64,000 nucleotides of DNA from Ramlibacter cellulosilyticus (GCF_014297465.1 NZ_JACORT010000001.1:1054001-1118000), one strand, 5' to 3'; positions 7,547 through 16,196 are shown, counted from the stretch's first letter. Notes: generated by a model from the sequence alone, not told the origin. Made by a program: numbers and translations.

Positions 7547-7598
7547 CCCGGTGGGGTTCGCTGCGCTCACCTGCCCGGCTTGCGCCGGCCACCCTACG
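7547..7598. repeat. Family A palindromic repeat
   Basis: It runs from GGTGGGGTTCGCTGCGCTCA to GGCCACCCTAC, a short copy of the element seen at 64-351. It sits between two convergent genes. The TAG stop of the minus-strand gene at 7594 is formed by the CCTAC end of the repeat. Confidence 0.8.
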
Positions 7599-7812
7599 GC
7601 TCGCGGTCCTCCAGCCGGATCTCCCCATGGAAATGCGTGCGCAGGTTCAGCTGCGGGATCTCCAGCGTCATCGTGGCGGGAAAGGTCTCGGTGCCGGCGA
7701 TGGCCCCTTCCTGCAGCGCGCGCGCGACCGCCTGCTCGATCTCGCGCTGCGAGCTCACTCCCACCATCTTCAGGAACTTGCGCAGGCTGATGTTGAACAC
7801 TTCGTCGTTCAT
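7594..7812 (-). CDS. DUF6494 family protein
   Basis: A 72-residue protein starting MNDEVFNISLRKFLKMVGVS with SSQREIEQAVARALQEGAI next and a C-terminal strand segment ending HGEIRLEDREP. It matches the DUF6494 family by length and by the MN.EVFN...RKFLK.VGV.SQREIE opening. Function unknown; it appears to be a small cytosolic alpha/beta protein. The stop codon lies inside a Family A repeat, so the last residues may have been changed by the repeat's arrival. Confidence 0.8.
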   Translation of the reverse strand: MNDEVFNISLRKFLKMVGVSSQREIEQAVARALQEGAIAGTETFPATMTLEIPQLNLRTHFHGEIRLEDREP

Positions 7813-7991
7813 GGCGTGACTCCCGTTTCGTGGACGCGGATGCCCGCATTGTCCTCCCGCGGGCGGCTCATTCGCAGCTAAGGGAACCCTCAGAGTCGCC
7901 TAAACGGCGCTTCCTACAGTGCATGCACGGACGGCGCAGGAGCACCGCCCGGAACCGAAACCCCCGGACGCACCCACGAAAGGAAACCGCC

Positions 7992-8348
7992 ATGAACGCC
8001 AAGCTGACCCTCTCCGCCCTGCTGCTCGCCGCCTTCGCCGGCAACGCGCTGGCCGACGACCCCACCGTCGTGAACGAGCACTTTGCCGGCACGAAGACCC
8101 GCGCGGAAGTGAACGCGGAACTCGCCACCTACAAGGCCATCGGCGTGAACCCCTGGTCCATGTCGTACCAGCCGCTGAAGTATTTCCAGAGCGCCACCAC
8201 GCGCGAAGCCGTCGTCGCCGACTACCTGGCCTCCCGCGGCGAAGTCGGCGCGCTGACCGGCGAGGACAGCGGCTCCGCGTACCTGGCGCAGGCCCGCACC
8301 GTGATGCCCGTGCGCACGCTCGCCGGCACGCCGGCCAACGCGCAGTGA
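7992..8348 (+). CDS. DUF4148 domain-containing exported protein
   Basis: A 118-residue secreted or periplasmic protein. A clear signal peptide (MNAKLTLSALLLAAFAGNAL, cleaved near ALA|DD) precedes a mature part in which TRAEVNAELATYKAIGVNPW is characteristic of DUF4148, a Burkholderiales-rich family of small periplasmic proteins of unknown function. The ATG follows AAAGGAAACCGCC, a good ribosome site. The upstream 180 bp hold no gene; they contain a TTCCTACAG sequence but not the full shared upstream motif. Confidence 0.82.
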   Translation: MNAKLTLSALLLAAFAGNALADDPTVVNEHFAGTKTRAEVNAELATYKAIGVNPWSMSYQPLKYFQSATTREAVVADYLASRGEVGALTGEDSGSAYLAQARTVMPVRTLAGTPANAQ

Positions 8349-8446
8349 CGCGCCAGGGGACGGGCCGCGAGGCTTCGTCCCCCTCCCGGAGCAGCGGGTT
8401 CCGGGCCATCGCATAATCCCTGCTGCTTTCCGCACAAGGGACCGCC

Positions 8447-9886
8447 ATGACTTACCCCAACACGCAGCTCTTCATCAACGGCCAGTGGCAGGACGCCGCC
8501 GATGGCCGCTCGCTCGCCGTCTTCAATCCCGCCACCGGCAAGGAAATCGGCCGCGTTGCGCAGGCCTCCAAGGCCGACCTCGACAAGGCCCTGGAAGCCG
8601 CCCGGAAAGGCTTCGAGGTCTGGCGCGACATGGTTCCCGTGGAACGCGCGAAGATCATGCGCAAGGCCGCCGCGCTGATCCGCGAGCGGGCCGCCGAGAT
8701 CGCGCCGCTGCTCACGCAGGAGCAGGGCAAGCCGCTGGTGGAAGCCAAGGGCGAGACCCTCGCGGCCGCCGACATGATCGAGTGGTACGCCGACGAAGGC
8801 CAGCGCGTCTACGGCCGCCTCGTGCCCTCGCGCTTCAAGCCCGAGATGCGCCAGATGGTGGTGAAGGACCCCGTGGGTCCGGTCGCCGCCTTCACGCCCT
8901 GGAACTTCCCGATCAACCAGGTGGTCCGCAAGGTCGGTCCCGCGCTGGCTGCCGGCTGCTCCATGCTGGTGAAGGCCGCCGAGGAAACCCCCGCCGGCCC
9001 CGCCGCCTTCATCAAGGCCTTCGCCGATGCGGGCCTGCCGCCCGGCGTGCTGGGCCTGGTGTACGGCAACCCCGCCGAGATCTCCGGCTACCTCATCCCG
9101 CATCCCGTGATCCGCAAGGTGACGTTCACCGGCTCCACCCCGGTGGGCAAGCAGCTCGCCGCGCTGGCGGGCCAGCACATGAAGCGCGTCACCATGGAAC
9201 TGGGGGGCCACGCCCCGGTGATCGTCTGCGAGGACGCCGACATCCAGCTGGCGGTGAAGTCCGCCGGCGCGGCGAAGTTCCGCAACGCGGGCCAGGTCTG
9301 CATCTCGCCCACGCGCTTCCTGGTGCACGAGAGCATCAAGAACGAATTCGCGCAGGCGCTCGCGAAGTACGCGCAGGGCCTGAAGGTCGGCGACGGCCTG
9401 GCCGAAGGCACGCAGATGGGCCCGCTCGCGAACCCGCGCCGCGTGACGGCGATGGCCGAGCTCCACGAGGACGCGGTGAAGAAGGGCGCCACCGTGCTCA
9501 CGGGCGGCAAGCGCATCGGCGACGCGGGCAACTTCTGGGAGCCCACCGTGCTGGTGGACGTGCCGCTGGAAGCCAGGGTGTTCAACGACGAGCCCTTCGG
9601 GCCGGTCGCGGGCATCCGCAGCTTCACCGACCTGAACGACGCGATCCAGGAAGCCAACCGCCTGTCCTTCGGCCTGGCCGGCTATGCGTTCACGAAGTCG
9701 CTGAAGAATGCCGACCTGCTGACGCGCCGCATCGAAGTCGGCATGCTGTGGATGAACATGCCCGCGATGCCGAACGCCGAGATGCCCTTCGGCGGCATCA
9801 AGGATTCGGGCTACGGCTCCGAGGGCGGCCCCGAGTCGCTGGAGGCGTACCTGAACGTGCGCTCGGTCGCGATCATGAACGTTTGA
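8447..9886 (+). CDS. NAD(P)-dependent succinate-semialdehyde dehydrogenase-like aldehyde dehydrogenase
   Basis: A 479-residue aldehyde dehydrogenase, full length for the superfamily. Landmarks: the cofactor region [20 protein letters not shown] (about 145-165), [11 protein letters not shown] (about 228), the general base Glu in TMELGGHAP, and the catalytic Cys in [15 protein letters not shown] (about 286). The architecture and WNFP/TFTGST/QVC set place it near GabD-type succinate-semialdehyde dehydrogenases. Related aldehydes such as alpha-ketoglutarate semialdehyde cannot be excluded. SD AAGGGACC precedes the ATG. A strong terminator follows at 9908-9932, and it appears monocistronic. Confidence 0.88.
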   Translation: MTYPNTQLFINGQWQDAADGRSLAVFNPATGKEIGRVAQASKADLDKALEAARKGFEVWRDMVPVERAKIMRKAAALIRERAAEIAPLLTQEQGKPLVEAKGETLAAADMIEWYADEGQRVYGRLVPSRFKPEMRQMVVKDPVGPVAAFTPWNFPINQVVRKVGPALAAGCSMLVKAAEETPAGPAAFIKAFADAGLPPGVLGLVYGNPAEISGYLIPHPVIRKVTFTGSTPVGKQLAALAGQHMKRVTMELGGHAPVIVCEDADIQLAVKSAGAAKFRNAGQVCISPTRFLVHESIKNEFAQALAKYAQGLKVGDGLAEGTQMGPLANPRRVTAMAELHEDAVKKGATVLTGGKRIGDAGNFWEPTVLVDVPLEARVFNDEPFGPVAGIRSFTDLNDAIQEANRLSFGLAGYAFTKSLKNADLLTRRIEVGMLWMNMPAMPNAEMPFGGIKDSGYGSEGGPESLEAYLNVRSVAIMNV

Positions 9887-9907
9887 GGCGTTCGCGGTTC
9901 GAGGAAG

Positions 9908-9932
9908 AAGGCCCGGCTTGCCGGGCCTTTTT
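9908..9932 (+). terminator. Rho-independent terminator after the aldehyde dehydrogenase
   Basis: A 9-bp stem, AAGGCCCGG (9908-9916) paired with CCGGGCCTT (9921-9929) around a CTTG loop, followed by a run of T residues. It lies 22 bp after the stop codon at 9886. Confidence 0.9.
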
Positions 9933-9944
9933 CGTGGGGGGCTT

Positions 9945-10028
9945 GCTGGGGTGCGCTTCGCGCAACCCAGCCTACGGGCGGTGGCGCAGACGGGTTCGTA
10001 GGCTGGGTTGCGCGAAGCGCACCCCAGC
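9945..10028. repeat. Family B repeats, inverted pair
   Basis: Two perfect 32-bp copies, 9945-9976 and 9997-10028, are exact reverse complements separated by 20 bp. The pair could fold into a long cruciform. It lies between the terminator of the aldehyde dehydrogenase and the 3' end of the convergent acetyltransferase gene. Confidence 0.9.
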
Positions 10029-10039
10029 ATTCCAGTCAC

Positions 10040-10351
10040 TCACCGCACCACCAACTCCCCATACTCCTTCTCATGCCGCGCGACATACCCCGCCATGAAC
10101 CGGCAACTGGGGATGACCTTGCTGCCGCGCGACTTCAGGTCGTCGAGGACGAAGGCCGCGAGCCGCGATCCCAATCCTTGCCCCTCGTACTTCGGATCCA
10201 CCTCGGTGTGCGTCAGCCGCACCGCGTTGCCTTCCTTGCGGTACTGCGCCTGCCCGGCGAGCTCGTTGCCCACGCGCAGCTCGTAGCGCGCGTTGTCCTC
10301 GTCGTGCACGAAATGCGGCGTGCCACCCGCTGCCTGTTCCTGCTGTTTCAT
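10040..10351 (-). CDS. Small GNAT-type N-acetyltransferase (COG2388/YjdJ-like)
   Basis: A 103-residue minimal GNAT domain. The core LTHTEVDPKYEGQGLGSRLA contains the acetyl-CoA-binding Q/R-G-x-G-L-G loop. The C-terminus SRGSKVIPSCRFMAGYVARH followed by KEYGELV is diagnostic for the COG2388 group, whose substrate is unknown. The start ATG overlaps the stop of the upstream DUF1810 gene (ATGA), so the two are translationally coupled. The first ~12 residues are polar and poorly conserved in such proteins. Confidence 0.87.
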   Translation of the reverse strand: MKQQEQAAGGTPHFVHDEDNARYELRVGNELAGQAQYRKEGNAVRLTHTEVDPKYEGQGLGSRLAAFVLDDLKSRGSKVIPSCRFMAGYVARHEKEYGELVVR

Positions 10352-10782
10352 GCGCCCATGGTGCCGCAAAGCGCCACGGTGCGGGGGTCCGGCGCGCCGC
10401 CGTAGAAACGGTCGAGGCACTGCCGGAACAAGGGTTCGCCGGGATCCGCGAGCGAGAAGAGGGTGAGGCAGGAGCGTAACTTCAGGTCGTCGGGCGAGCC
10501 GAGGATGGCGTGCGCGGACCGTTGCGGCACCTGCAGCACCAGGCCGCAGCATTCCTTCAACCGGGGGCCCAGCACCGGGTGCGCGAGGTAGGCACGGGCT
10601 TCGTCCAGCGACGCGATGCCGAAGTGCTGCGCCGTGGCGCTCATGCCCAGCCCGCGCAGTTGCGGGAACACGAACCACATCCAGTGCGTGCGCTTGCGGC
10701 CCGCACGCAGTTCCGCGAGCACCTCATGCATCACGGGGGCTTGCGCGTCGACGAAGCGTGCGAGAGCGAAGGGATCGTCCAT
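10348..10782 (-). CDS. DUF1810 family protein
   Basis: A 144-residue cytosolic protein, typical for DUF1810. Family markers are RFVDAQAPVMHEVLAELRAG, KRTHWMWFVFPQLRGLGMSA, and YLAHPVLGPRLKEC. Members are helical proteins of unknown function found across bacteria, plants and fungi. It is the first gene of a two-gene unit with the acetyltransferase at 10040-10351, overlapping it by 4 bp. No regulatory signal is clear upstream. Confidence 0.9.
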   Translation of the reverse strand: MDDPFALARFVDAQAPVMHEVLAELRAGRKRTHWMWFVFPQLRGLGMSATAQHFGIASLDEARAYLAHPVLGPRLKECCGLVLQVPQRSAHAILGSPDDLKLRSCLTLFSLADPGEPLFRQCLDRFYGGAPDPRTVALCGTMGA

Positions 10783-10931
10783 GCACCGCCAGCGTACGCC
10801 ATGGCGTTCTGCCGTACAGATTGTTGCTCCACGGCTCAGCCTGCGGCCTCATCGCTTCGCCGCAGAATGGCCGCGGCTGCGCGAGGGCGTGCGATGTCGC
10901 CTTTCGCGGCCGCACCAACAAGGAGACATCC

Positions 10932-13148
10932 ATGGACATCTTGCACTCCAGCGGAGGGCGCGCGCGGCTGCGCTCCCTGCAGGCCCTGCTCGCGCTCTCG
11001 TCGGCCGCCGTGCTGACCGCCTGCGGCGGCGGTGGCGGCGGCAACGACCCTGGCCCGCTCGTGCTCTCGGTGTTGTCGTCCCGGCCCGAATGGGTGAGCG
11101 GCGGCGATGCACTGCTGCAGGTGCGGAACGTGCAGGGGCAGGTCACGCCCAAGCTGCTCGTCAACGGCAAGCCGGTGGATGCGACCTTCATGCAGCAAGC
11201 CCGCGGTGACTTCCTCGTGCTGGCCACCGGCCTCGCCAACGGCAAGAACACGGTCACCATCGAGGCGCAGCCCGGCCAGTCCTTCCGGCCGTTCACGGTG
11301 TCGCAGGAGGTCACCAACCACCCACGCACGGGCCCGATGTTCAGCGGGCCGTGGGAGCAGCCCTTCATCTGCCAGACGGATACCTTCCGCCTGTATCCCG
11401 GCGGGCCGTTCCTCGGCGCAGCGACGGATGCGAACTGCTCGGCGGCCACCCGCGTCGACTACGTGTACCGCAACGCGGCAGGTGCCTTCGTCTCGCTGCC
11501 GTCGGCAAGCGCGGTGCCCGCGGACGCCGCGACCACCACCACGACGGAAGGCAAGACCGTCCCGTACATCGTGCGCATCGAGACCGGCACGGTGAACCGC
11601 TCGATCTACCAGGTCGCGATGCTGCACAACCCGTCGGCGGAAGCCACGCCCAACCCGGTCACCAAGCCGGCCGGCTGGAACGGCAAGCTGGTCTACACCT
11701 TCGGCGGCGGCTGCACGGGCGGCTGGTACCGCCAGGGCAACACCACCGGCGGCGTGCTCGACGACAACATCCTGAAGCAGGGCTACGCCATGGCTTCGTC
11801 CACGCTGAACGTCTACGGCAACAACTGCCAGGACGTGACGCCGGCCGAGTCGATGGCGATGGTGAAGGAGCGCTTCATCGAAGCCTTCGGCCCGCCGCGC
11901 TACACCATCGGCTGGGGCTGCTCCGGCGGCTCCTACCAGCAGCACCAGATCGCCGACAACTATCCCGGCCTGCTCGATGGCATCCTGCCCGGCTGCAGCT
12001 TCCCGGAGGTGATGTTCGCCACGGTCTACTCGATCACGGACATGCGCCTGCTGGGCAACTACTTCCGCAACAAGGCGCCGGGCACGTTCACGGACGAACA
12101 GCAGCGGCAGGTGGCGGGCATCCAGCTGCTCGACACGATGTACACGGACACGGTGTACAACGGTGCCATGCGCATCGCGCCGAACAAGTGGACGGCGCTG
12201 GACGGCAGCACGCGCACGTACTGCCCGGCGGTGCTGCCGGAGGCGCAGCGCTATGACCCGGTGACGAACCCGACCGGCGCGCGCTGCGACGTCTACGACC
12301 ACGCGGTGAACATCCTCGGGCGCGACCCCGCCACCGGTTTCGCCCGCCGGCCGCTGGACAACGTCGGCGTGCAGTACGGGCTGCTCGCGGTCAACACCGG
12401 CATGATCAGCGTGGACCAGTTCCTCGACCTGAACGCGGGCGTGGGCGGCTACACCATCGACGGCGCCTTCATGGCCAACCGCAACGCGGCCGACGTGGCG
12501 GCCGTGCGGCAGTCGTATCGCACCGGCCGGCTCACCAACGGCGGCGGCGGGCTCGCCAACGTGCCCATCATCGACTACCGCGCGTATGCGGACATGAACG
12601 CGGGCGGCGACATCCACCTGCGCTTCCATTCCTTCTCGATGCGCGACCGCCTGGTCAAGGCGAACGGCGACGCCGGCAACCAGGTGATGCTGGTCGAGGA
12701 CTTCCGCTACGGCTACTACTCGAGCGCCAGCCCGCTGCTGATGCGCGCGCTCGCCGAGATGGACAAGTGGATCGCGGCCATCCAGGCGGACAACGCCGCC
12801 GGCACGCAGCACCAGAAGGTGGTGCGCAACAAGCCCGCGACGCTGCAGGAAGGCTGCAACACGCGCGACGCCACGCCGACGTTCATCGCGGAAACGCAGA
12901 ACCGCACCACCGGCCAGTGCGCCGCGCTGTACCCGGTGCCGCCGGCACCGCGCGCCATGGCGGGGGGGCCGCTGGGCAACGACAACATCAAGTGCCAGCT
13001 GAAGGCGCCGGTGGCGAGCGACTACGCAGTGCCGTTCACGCCAGCGCAGTTCTCGCGCCTGCAGTCCATCTTCGCGGGCGGTGTCTGCAACTACGCCGTG
13101 CCGGGCGTGGAGCAGCAGGGGCTGGCGGGGACGTGGTTGTCGTTCTAG
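10932..13148 (+). CDS. DUF6351 family exported lipoprotein, alpha/beta-hydrolase-like
   Basis: A 738-residue envelope lipoprotein. The signal peptide ends VLTACGGGGGG with a lipobox cysteine at residue 31 and a glycine-rich tether. An Ig-like N-terminal part follows, then a large domain with a hydrolase signature: VYTFGGGCTGGWYRQGN (oxyanion region) and TIGWGCSGGSYQQHQIADNY, where the S in GCSGG is the likely nucleophile. It matches DUF6351, a Burkholderiales-rich family related to tannase/PHB-depolymerase-type esterases. The natural ester substrate is unknown. AGGAGA seven bases before the ATG fixes the start. It is flanked downstream by a Family C repeat pair and appears monocistronic. Confidence 0.85.
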   Translation: MDILHSSGGRARLRSLQALLALSSAAVLTACGGGGGGNDPGPLVLSVLSSRPEWVSGGDALLQVRNVQGQVTPKLLVNGKPVDATFMQQARGDFLVLATGLANGKNTVTIEAQPGQSFRPFTVSQEVTNHPRTGPMFSGPWEQPFICQTDTFRLYPGGPFLGAATDANCSAATRVDYVYRNAAGAFVSLPSASAVPADAATTTTTEGKTVPYIVRIETGTVNRSIYQVAMLHNPSAEATPNPVTKPAGWNGKLVYTFGGGCTGGWYRQGNTTGGVLDDNILKQGYAMASSTLNVYGNNCQDVTPAESMAMVKERFIEAFGPPRYTIGWGCSGGSYQQHQIADNYPGLLDGILPGCSFPEVMFATVYSITDMRLLGNYFRNKAPGTFTDEQQRQVAGIQLLDTMYTDTVYNGAMRIAPNKWTALDGSTRTYCPAVLPEAQRYDPVTNPTGARCDVYDHAVNILGRDPATGFARRPLDNVGVQYGLLAVNTGMISVDQFLDLNAGVGGYTIDGAFMANRNAADVAAVRQSYRTGRLTNGGGGLANVPIIDYRAYADMNAGGDIHLRFHSFSMRDRLVKANGDAGNQVMLVEDFRYGYYSSASPLLMRALAEMDKWIAAIQADNAAGTQHQKVVRNKPATLQEGCNTRDATPTFIAETQNRTTGQCAALYPVPPAPRAMAGGPLGNDNIKCQLKAPVASDYAVPFTPAQFSRLQSIFAGGVCNYAVPGVEQQGLAGTWLSF

Positions 13149-13166
13149 CGAGCAAGCGCTGGCATG

Positions 13167-13245
13167 TCATCCCGGGCTTGACCCGGGATCCATGAGGCGT
13201 CCCCAGCGGGCGCCCCATGGATTGCGGGTCAAGCCCGCAATGACA
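13167..13245. repeat. Family C palindromic repeats, inverted pair
   Basis: GTCATCCCGGGCTTGACCC at 13167 begins a ~29-bp palindrome ending ATCCATG. A second, related copy in opposite orientation spans 13216-13245 and ends AAGCCCGCAATGAC. The pair separates the DUF6351 gene from a convergent receptor gene. A related element lies at 44804-44866. Confidence 0.85.
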
Positions 13246-13266
13246 TGGCTCGGGGAGGCGGCTTGC

Positions 13267-14232
13267 CTACTCCGCCTTGATGTCGAGCCGCTTCACCACC
13301 GGCTCCCATCGCGCGGCCTCGGCCTTCATCGCGCCTTCCGCATCCTTCATCGTGCTGCCGATGGACACGAGGTCCGAGGCCTGCAGCTTCGCGCGCACCT
13401 CGGGCTTCTTCATGATGTCCATCGCCGCGCGTTCCAGTTCGGCCAGCACGGGCGCGGGCGTGGCCTTCGGTGCCTGCAGCACCAGCTTGAAGCTGATGTC
13501 CACGTCCGGCCGGTTCAGCGCCTTTGCCAGCGTGGGCACGTCGGGGGCCAGCGGGGAGGGCTCGGCGGAGGACACCGCCAGCGCGTTCAGCTTGCCGGCC
13601 TTGACGTGCGGCAGCACGGTCGGCGTCGCGAGGAAACCGCAATCGACTTCGCCGGAGAGCACGGCGAGCGTCGCGGGCGCCGGCCCCTTGTACGGCACGT
13701 GCTCCATCTTCACGCCGGCGGTCTGCAGGAACATCTCCGCCGCCAGGTGGCCGGGCACGCCGGGACCGCCCGACGCATAGTTCATGCGGCCGGCCTTCGC
13801 CTTCGCGACGAGCTCCGGCACGGTCCGCACGCCCTTGCCGGCGTTGCACACCAGCATCTGCGTGAAGGCCGCCAGCACCGAGACGTTGGCGAGCTCGGTG
13901 CGCGCGTCGAAATTGAGCTTGGTGTAGACCAGCGGATTCACCGTGACGACGGTGTCCGGGCTGATCACGAGCGTGTAGCCGTCCGGCTCGCCCTTGGCCA
14001 CCACGCCGGCGGCGAGGCTGTTGCCCACGCCCGGGCGGTTCTCCACCACCACCGGCTGCTTGAGCCGCTGGCTGAGCTGTTCGCCGAAGACGCGCGTCGT
14101 GATGTCCGAAGGACCGCCCGGCGGCGAGCCGACGAGGATGCGGATCGGCTTCGCGGGCCAGGCCTGCGCATGCGAGAGGGCGGGGGCGATCAGCAGCGCG
14201 CCGGCCGCCAGGGCGATGAGGGTCTTGTGCAT
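13267..14232 (-). CDS. Bug-type tripartite tricarboxylate transporter receptor
   Basis: A 321-residue periplasmic solute-binding protein of the Bug/TctC family. Signal peptide MHKTLIALAAGALLIAPALS, then the family opening AWPAKPIRILVGSPPGGPSD. Further landmarks are PVVVENRPGVGNSLAAGVVA, YASGGPGVPGHLAAEMF and MEHVPYKGPAPATLAVLSGE. Such proteins bind carboxylates and hand them to TctA/TctB permeases, or act as sensors. No permease genes lie nearby, so it is an orphan, as is usual in Burkholderiales. GGGGAGGAGACTCCC before the ATG is a strong ribosome site. The ligand cannot be predicted. Confidence 0.9.
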   Translation of the reverse strand: MHKTLIALAAGALLIAPALSHAQAWPAKPIRILVGSPPGGPSDITTRVFGEQLSQRLKQPVVVENRPGVGNSLAAGVVAKGEPDGYTLVISPDTVVTVNPLVYTKLNFDARTELANVSVLAAFTQMLVCNAGKGVRTVPELVAKAKAGRMNYASGGPGVPGHLAAEMFLQTAGVKMEHVPYKGPAPATLAVLSGEVDCGFLATPTVLPHVKAGKLNALAVSSAEPSPLAPDVPTLAKALNRPDVDISFKLVLQAPKATPAPVLAELERAAMDIMKKPEVRAKLQASDLVSIGSTMKDAEGAMKAEAARWEPVVKRLDIKAE

Positions 14233-14266
14233 GGGGAGTCTCCTCCCCGCATCCTAGCGGCTCCGC

Positions 14267-14668
14267 TCAGGGCTTCAGCGGCGTGTCCTTGTCGAGCGCG
14301 CGGCGGTGGCCGGTGCCGCCCTGGCTGCCCGCGTCGCCGCCGTTGAGGATCAGCGTGACGAGCACGGCCGCGACCTGGTCGCGCGCGCGCAGGGAATGCC
14401 GCTCCTTGGCCGGCAGCAGGACCAGGTTGCCCGCGCGGAGTTGCCGCACGCCCGCCCCGGTGACCACCTCCACGATGCCTTCGAGGCAGTGGATCGTGCA
14501 TTCCTCGTCCACGTGGTGCTGCGGCACGTCCTGCTTGGGCGCGAGGACCATGTGCAGCAGCTGCATGCGGTCGGTCTTGATCAGGCTGGTGCTCACCTGG
14601 CCATCCAGCTCCTCGCCGAACGGGCCCACGTTGATCACGTCCATGGGTTTGGCATGCGGCAGTGCCAT
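14267..14668 (-). CDS. Cupin domain protein
   Basis: A 133-residue single cupin barrel. Metal-ligand motif 1 is QHHVDEECTIHCLEG; motif 2 is GNLVLLPAKERHSLRARD. No fused domain gives a substrate clue; it could be a small-molecule-binding protein or an enzyme. GAGGTGAACGACG before the ATG supports the start. A CCTAC-N22-CATGAT sequence at 14698-14730 resembles the motif upstream of small stress-type genes, more weakly. It lies 101 bp downstream of a co-directional three-gene unit (14770-16196) and may be transcribed separately. Confidence 0.85.
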   Translation of the reverse strand: MALPHAKPMDVINVGPFGEELDGQVSTSLIKTDRMQLLHMVLAPKQDVPQHHVDEECTIHCLEGIVEVVTGAGVRQLRAGNLVLLPAKERHSLRARDQVAAVLVTLILNGGDAGSQGGTGHRRALDKDTPLKP

Positions 14669-14769
14669 CGTCGTTCACCTCGCGTCGTTGTGGGGCCATC
14701 ATGGTCGCCGCGCGCGCCGGGGCTTGTAGGACGGTTCCGCCGCCGGGCCGAGGCGTGCCCGGCAGGCGG

Positions 14770-15453
14770 TCACATGGGCGCGACGGTCGAGGGCGCGGAG
14801 GCCGGTGCCGAACCGGCGCGGTGCAGCCGCATGATGCCCGCGGTGTGCGCGTTGCGCTGCCAGTTGCGGTTGGTCCAGTACAGGCCGTCGAGCACGCGGC
14901 CGGAGCGGGCCTGGCGCACGTCGATGAAGCCGGCGCCCTGGTACACCGCGGGGTCGCCCGGCAGCGGGCCCGGCGTGCGCGCCTCGTAGATGTACCAGAG
15001 GCGTTGCCGCCGCGTGGCGACGTCGCGCTCGGGCCAGACGGTGATCGTGTGCGAATCGGTGCGGCGCGCGTTGGACGTGAAGGTGATCGCGAGCTGGAAG
15101 AAGTCCTGCTCGATGTGCACCTCCACCTTGTCGCCGGGTGCGCGCGTGCCGGACTGCGCCGCGGCGGCGCTCTGCAGCACGCCCTCCCAGTCGCCGGACA
15201 CGTCCGCGAACACGGCGTCGGAGAACCAGCGCGTGGACGCGAGCGGCGTCCACAGGAACTTGCCCGCGAGGATCGTCACGAGCGTGAAGACGGTGACGGT
15301 CGTCCACAGCGTCGCGAAGAGCTTGAACAGGCCCTTGCCGCCCTTCTTCAGGTAGTTGGGCTGGCCCTGCATCCACCAGATCAGCAGGAACACCAGCACC
15401 AGCCCGAACAGGAAGTAGTACACCAGCCACTGGAAGGGGAGCACGCGCCACAT
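14770..15453 (-). CDS. Two-TM beta-barrel protein resembling CBASS effector Cap15 (S-2TMbeta)
   Basis: A 227-residue inner-membrane protein. Two TM helices occupy about 8-28 (WLVYYFLFGLVLVFLLIWWM) and 48-68 (TLWTTVTVFTLVTILAGKFL). A strand-rich domain from about 84 to 212 follows: DVSGDWEGVL, VEVHIEQDFFQLAITFTSNA, SHTITVW, LWYIYEART, LDGLYWTNRN and TAGIMRL. The G.WEG / I.Q....I.ITFTS / L.Y.Y / L.G.YWT.R / TAGI order is that of the Cap15 cyclic-dinucleotide receptor barrel, which carries two N-terminal TM helices and disrupts the membrane in CBASS. No CD-NTase gene is in the window. SD AAGGAG precedes the ATG. Resemblance by eye; immune function is inference. Confidence 0.7.
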   Translation of the reverse strand: MWRVLPFQWLVYYFLFGLVLVFLLIWWMQGQPNYLKKGGKGLFKLFATLWTTVTVFTLVTILAGKFLWTPLASTRWFSDAVFADVSGDWEGVLQSAAAAQSGTRAPGDKVEVHIEQDFFQLAITFTSNARRTDSHTITVWPERDVATRRQRLWYIYEARTPGPLPGDPAVYQGAGFIDVRQARSGRVLDGLYWTNRNWQRNAHTAGIMRLHRAGSAPASAPSTVAPM

Positions 15454-15465
15454 GTCCGCGCTCCT

Positions 15466-15702
15466 TCAGGCCGCGACCCGGGCGAAGCGGGGCTGCCGCA
15501 CGCCGTCGATGACGACTTCCTCGAAGAACATCGCGTGCGGGCGCACCCACCAGCCCGAGTCGTTGTACAGCGGGCGGTAGACCACGAGGGGCTCGTGCGT
15601 CTCGCTGTGGCGCGCGACGCCGATCACTTCGTATTCGCCGCCCTTGTAGTGCCGGTAGCGGCCGAGCGGCGTGGACGGCAGCGGCGCGAGTTCGTCGCTC
15701 AT
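15466..15702 (-). CDS. DUF1653 family protein
   Basis: A 78-residue protein dominated by a DUF1653 domain: GRYRHYKGGEYEVIGVARHS, ETHEPLVVYRPLYNDSG, then WWVRPHAMFFEEVVIDGV and a terminal PRF motif. DUF1653 is a small SH3-like/PUA-like beta domain of unknown function. The ATG overlaps the stop of the upstream exported-protein gene (ATGA), and the Cap15-like gene begins 12 bp downstream. The three look like one translationally linked operon. Confidence 0.88.
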   Translation of the reverse strand: MSDELAPLPSTPLGRYRHYKGGEYEVIGVARHSETHEPLVVYRPLYNDSGWWVRPHAMFFEEVVIDGVRQPRFARVAA

Positions 15703-16196
15703 CGCTCCGCCCAGCGCACCAGCGCCTCGAGCTGGTCGTACTGCGGGAGCTTGGACGAGATGTCCAGCGCGCCGGAATCGAGCAGCGTGATCACGCGCAT
15801 GCAGGCATCCTCCTTGCGGCCCTGCATCAGCGTGCGCAGGCTGTTCTCGCCGTTGGCCTGGACGACGGCGCGGATCTCGGCCAGCGCGGATACGCGGCGA
15901 GCCGTGCCGCCGGTGGCCTCGGCTTCCTGCAGCCTCAGGTCGAGGTACTTGGCGGAGGCGTCGACGAAGCGCGCGTTGCGCTCCCGCCAGGCCGCCACCA
16001 GCTTCTCGGGCGTCTCGGGGCGGCCGATCACGTCGAGGCATTCGCGCCCCAGCCGTCCCACGACGTAGCTGCCCTGGGCGACGAAGACGGCGGCGCCATC
16101 GCGCTCCGGCGTGGCGAGGACGGCGCCTTGCTGCGCCGGCGCGGCGGCCGCGACGCAGGCGGCGGCGAGGAAAAGCAGGGTGCGGTGCAAGCGCAT
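15699..16196 (-). CDS. Exported hypothetical protein
   Basis: A 165-residue protein with a signal peptide (MRLHRTLLFLAAACVAAAAP, probably cut after AQ or AQQ). The mature part is mostly helical: GRLGRECLDVIGRPETPEKL, WRERNARFVDASAKYLDLRL and a C-terminus QYDQLEALVRWAER. It has two cysteines and may be periplasmic with one disulphide. I do not recognise a family. It is the first gene of a unit with DUF1653 (4-bp overlap) and the Cap15-like protein. Confidence 0.75.
   Translation of the reverse strand: MRLHRTLLFLAAACVAAAAPAQQGAVLATPERDGAAVFVAQGSYVVGRLGRECLDVIGRPETPEKLVAAWRERNARFVDASAKYLDLRLQEAEATGGTARRVSALAEIRAVVQANGENSLRTLMQGRKEDACMRVITLLDSGALDISSKLPQYDQLEALVRWAER

Noticed and set aside
10836-12812. 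Long minus-strand open frame opposite the DUF6351 gene
   Set aside because: Composition is shadow-like (runs of R, H, V, A) and the plus strand has a signal peptide, lipobox and hydrolase motif.
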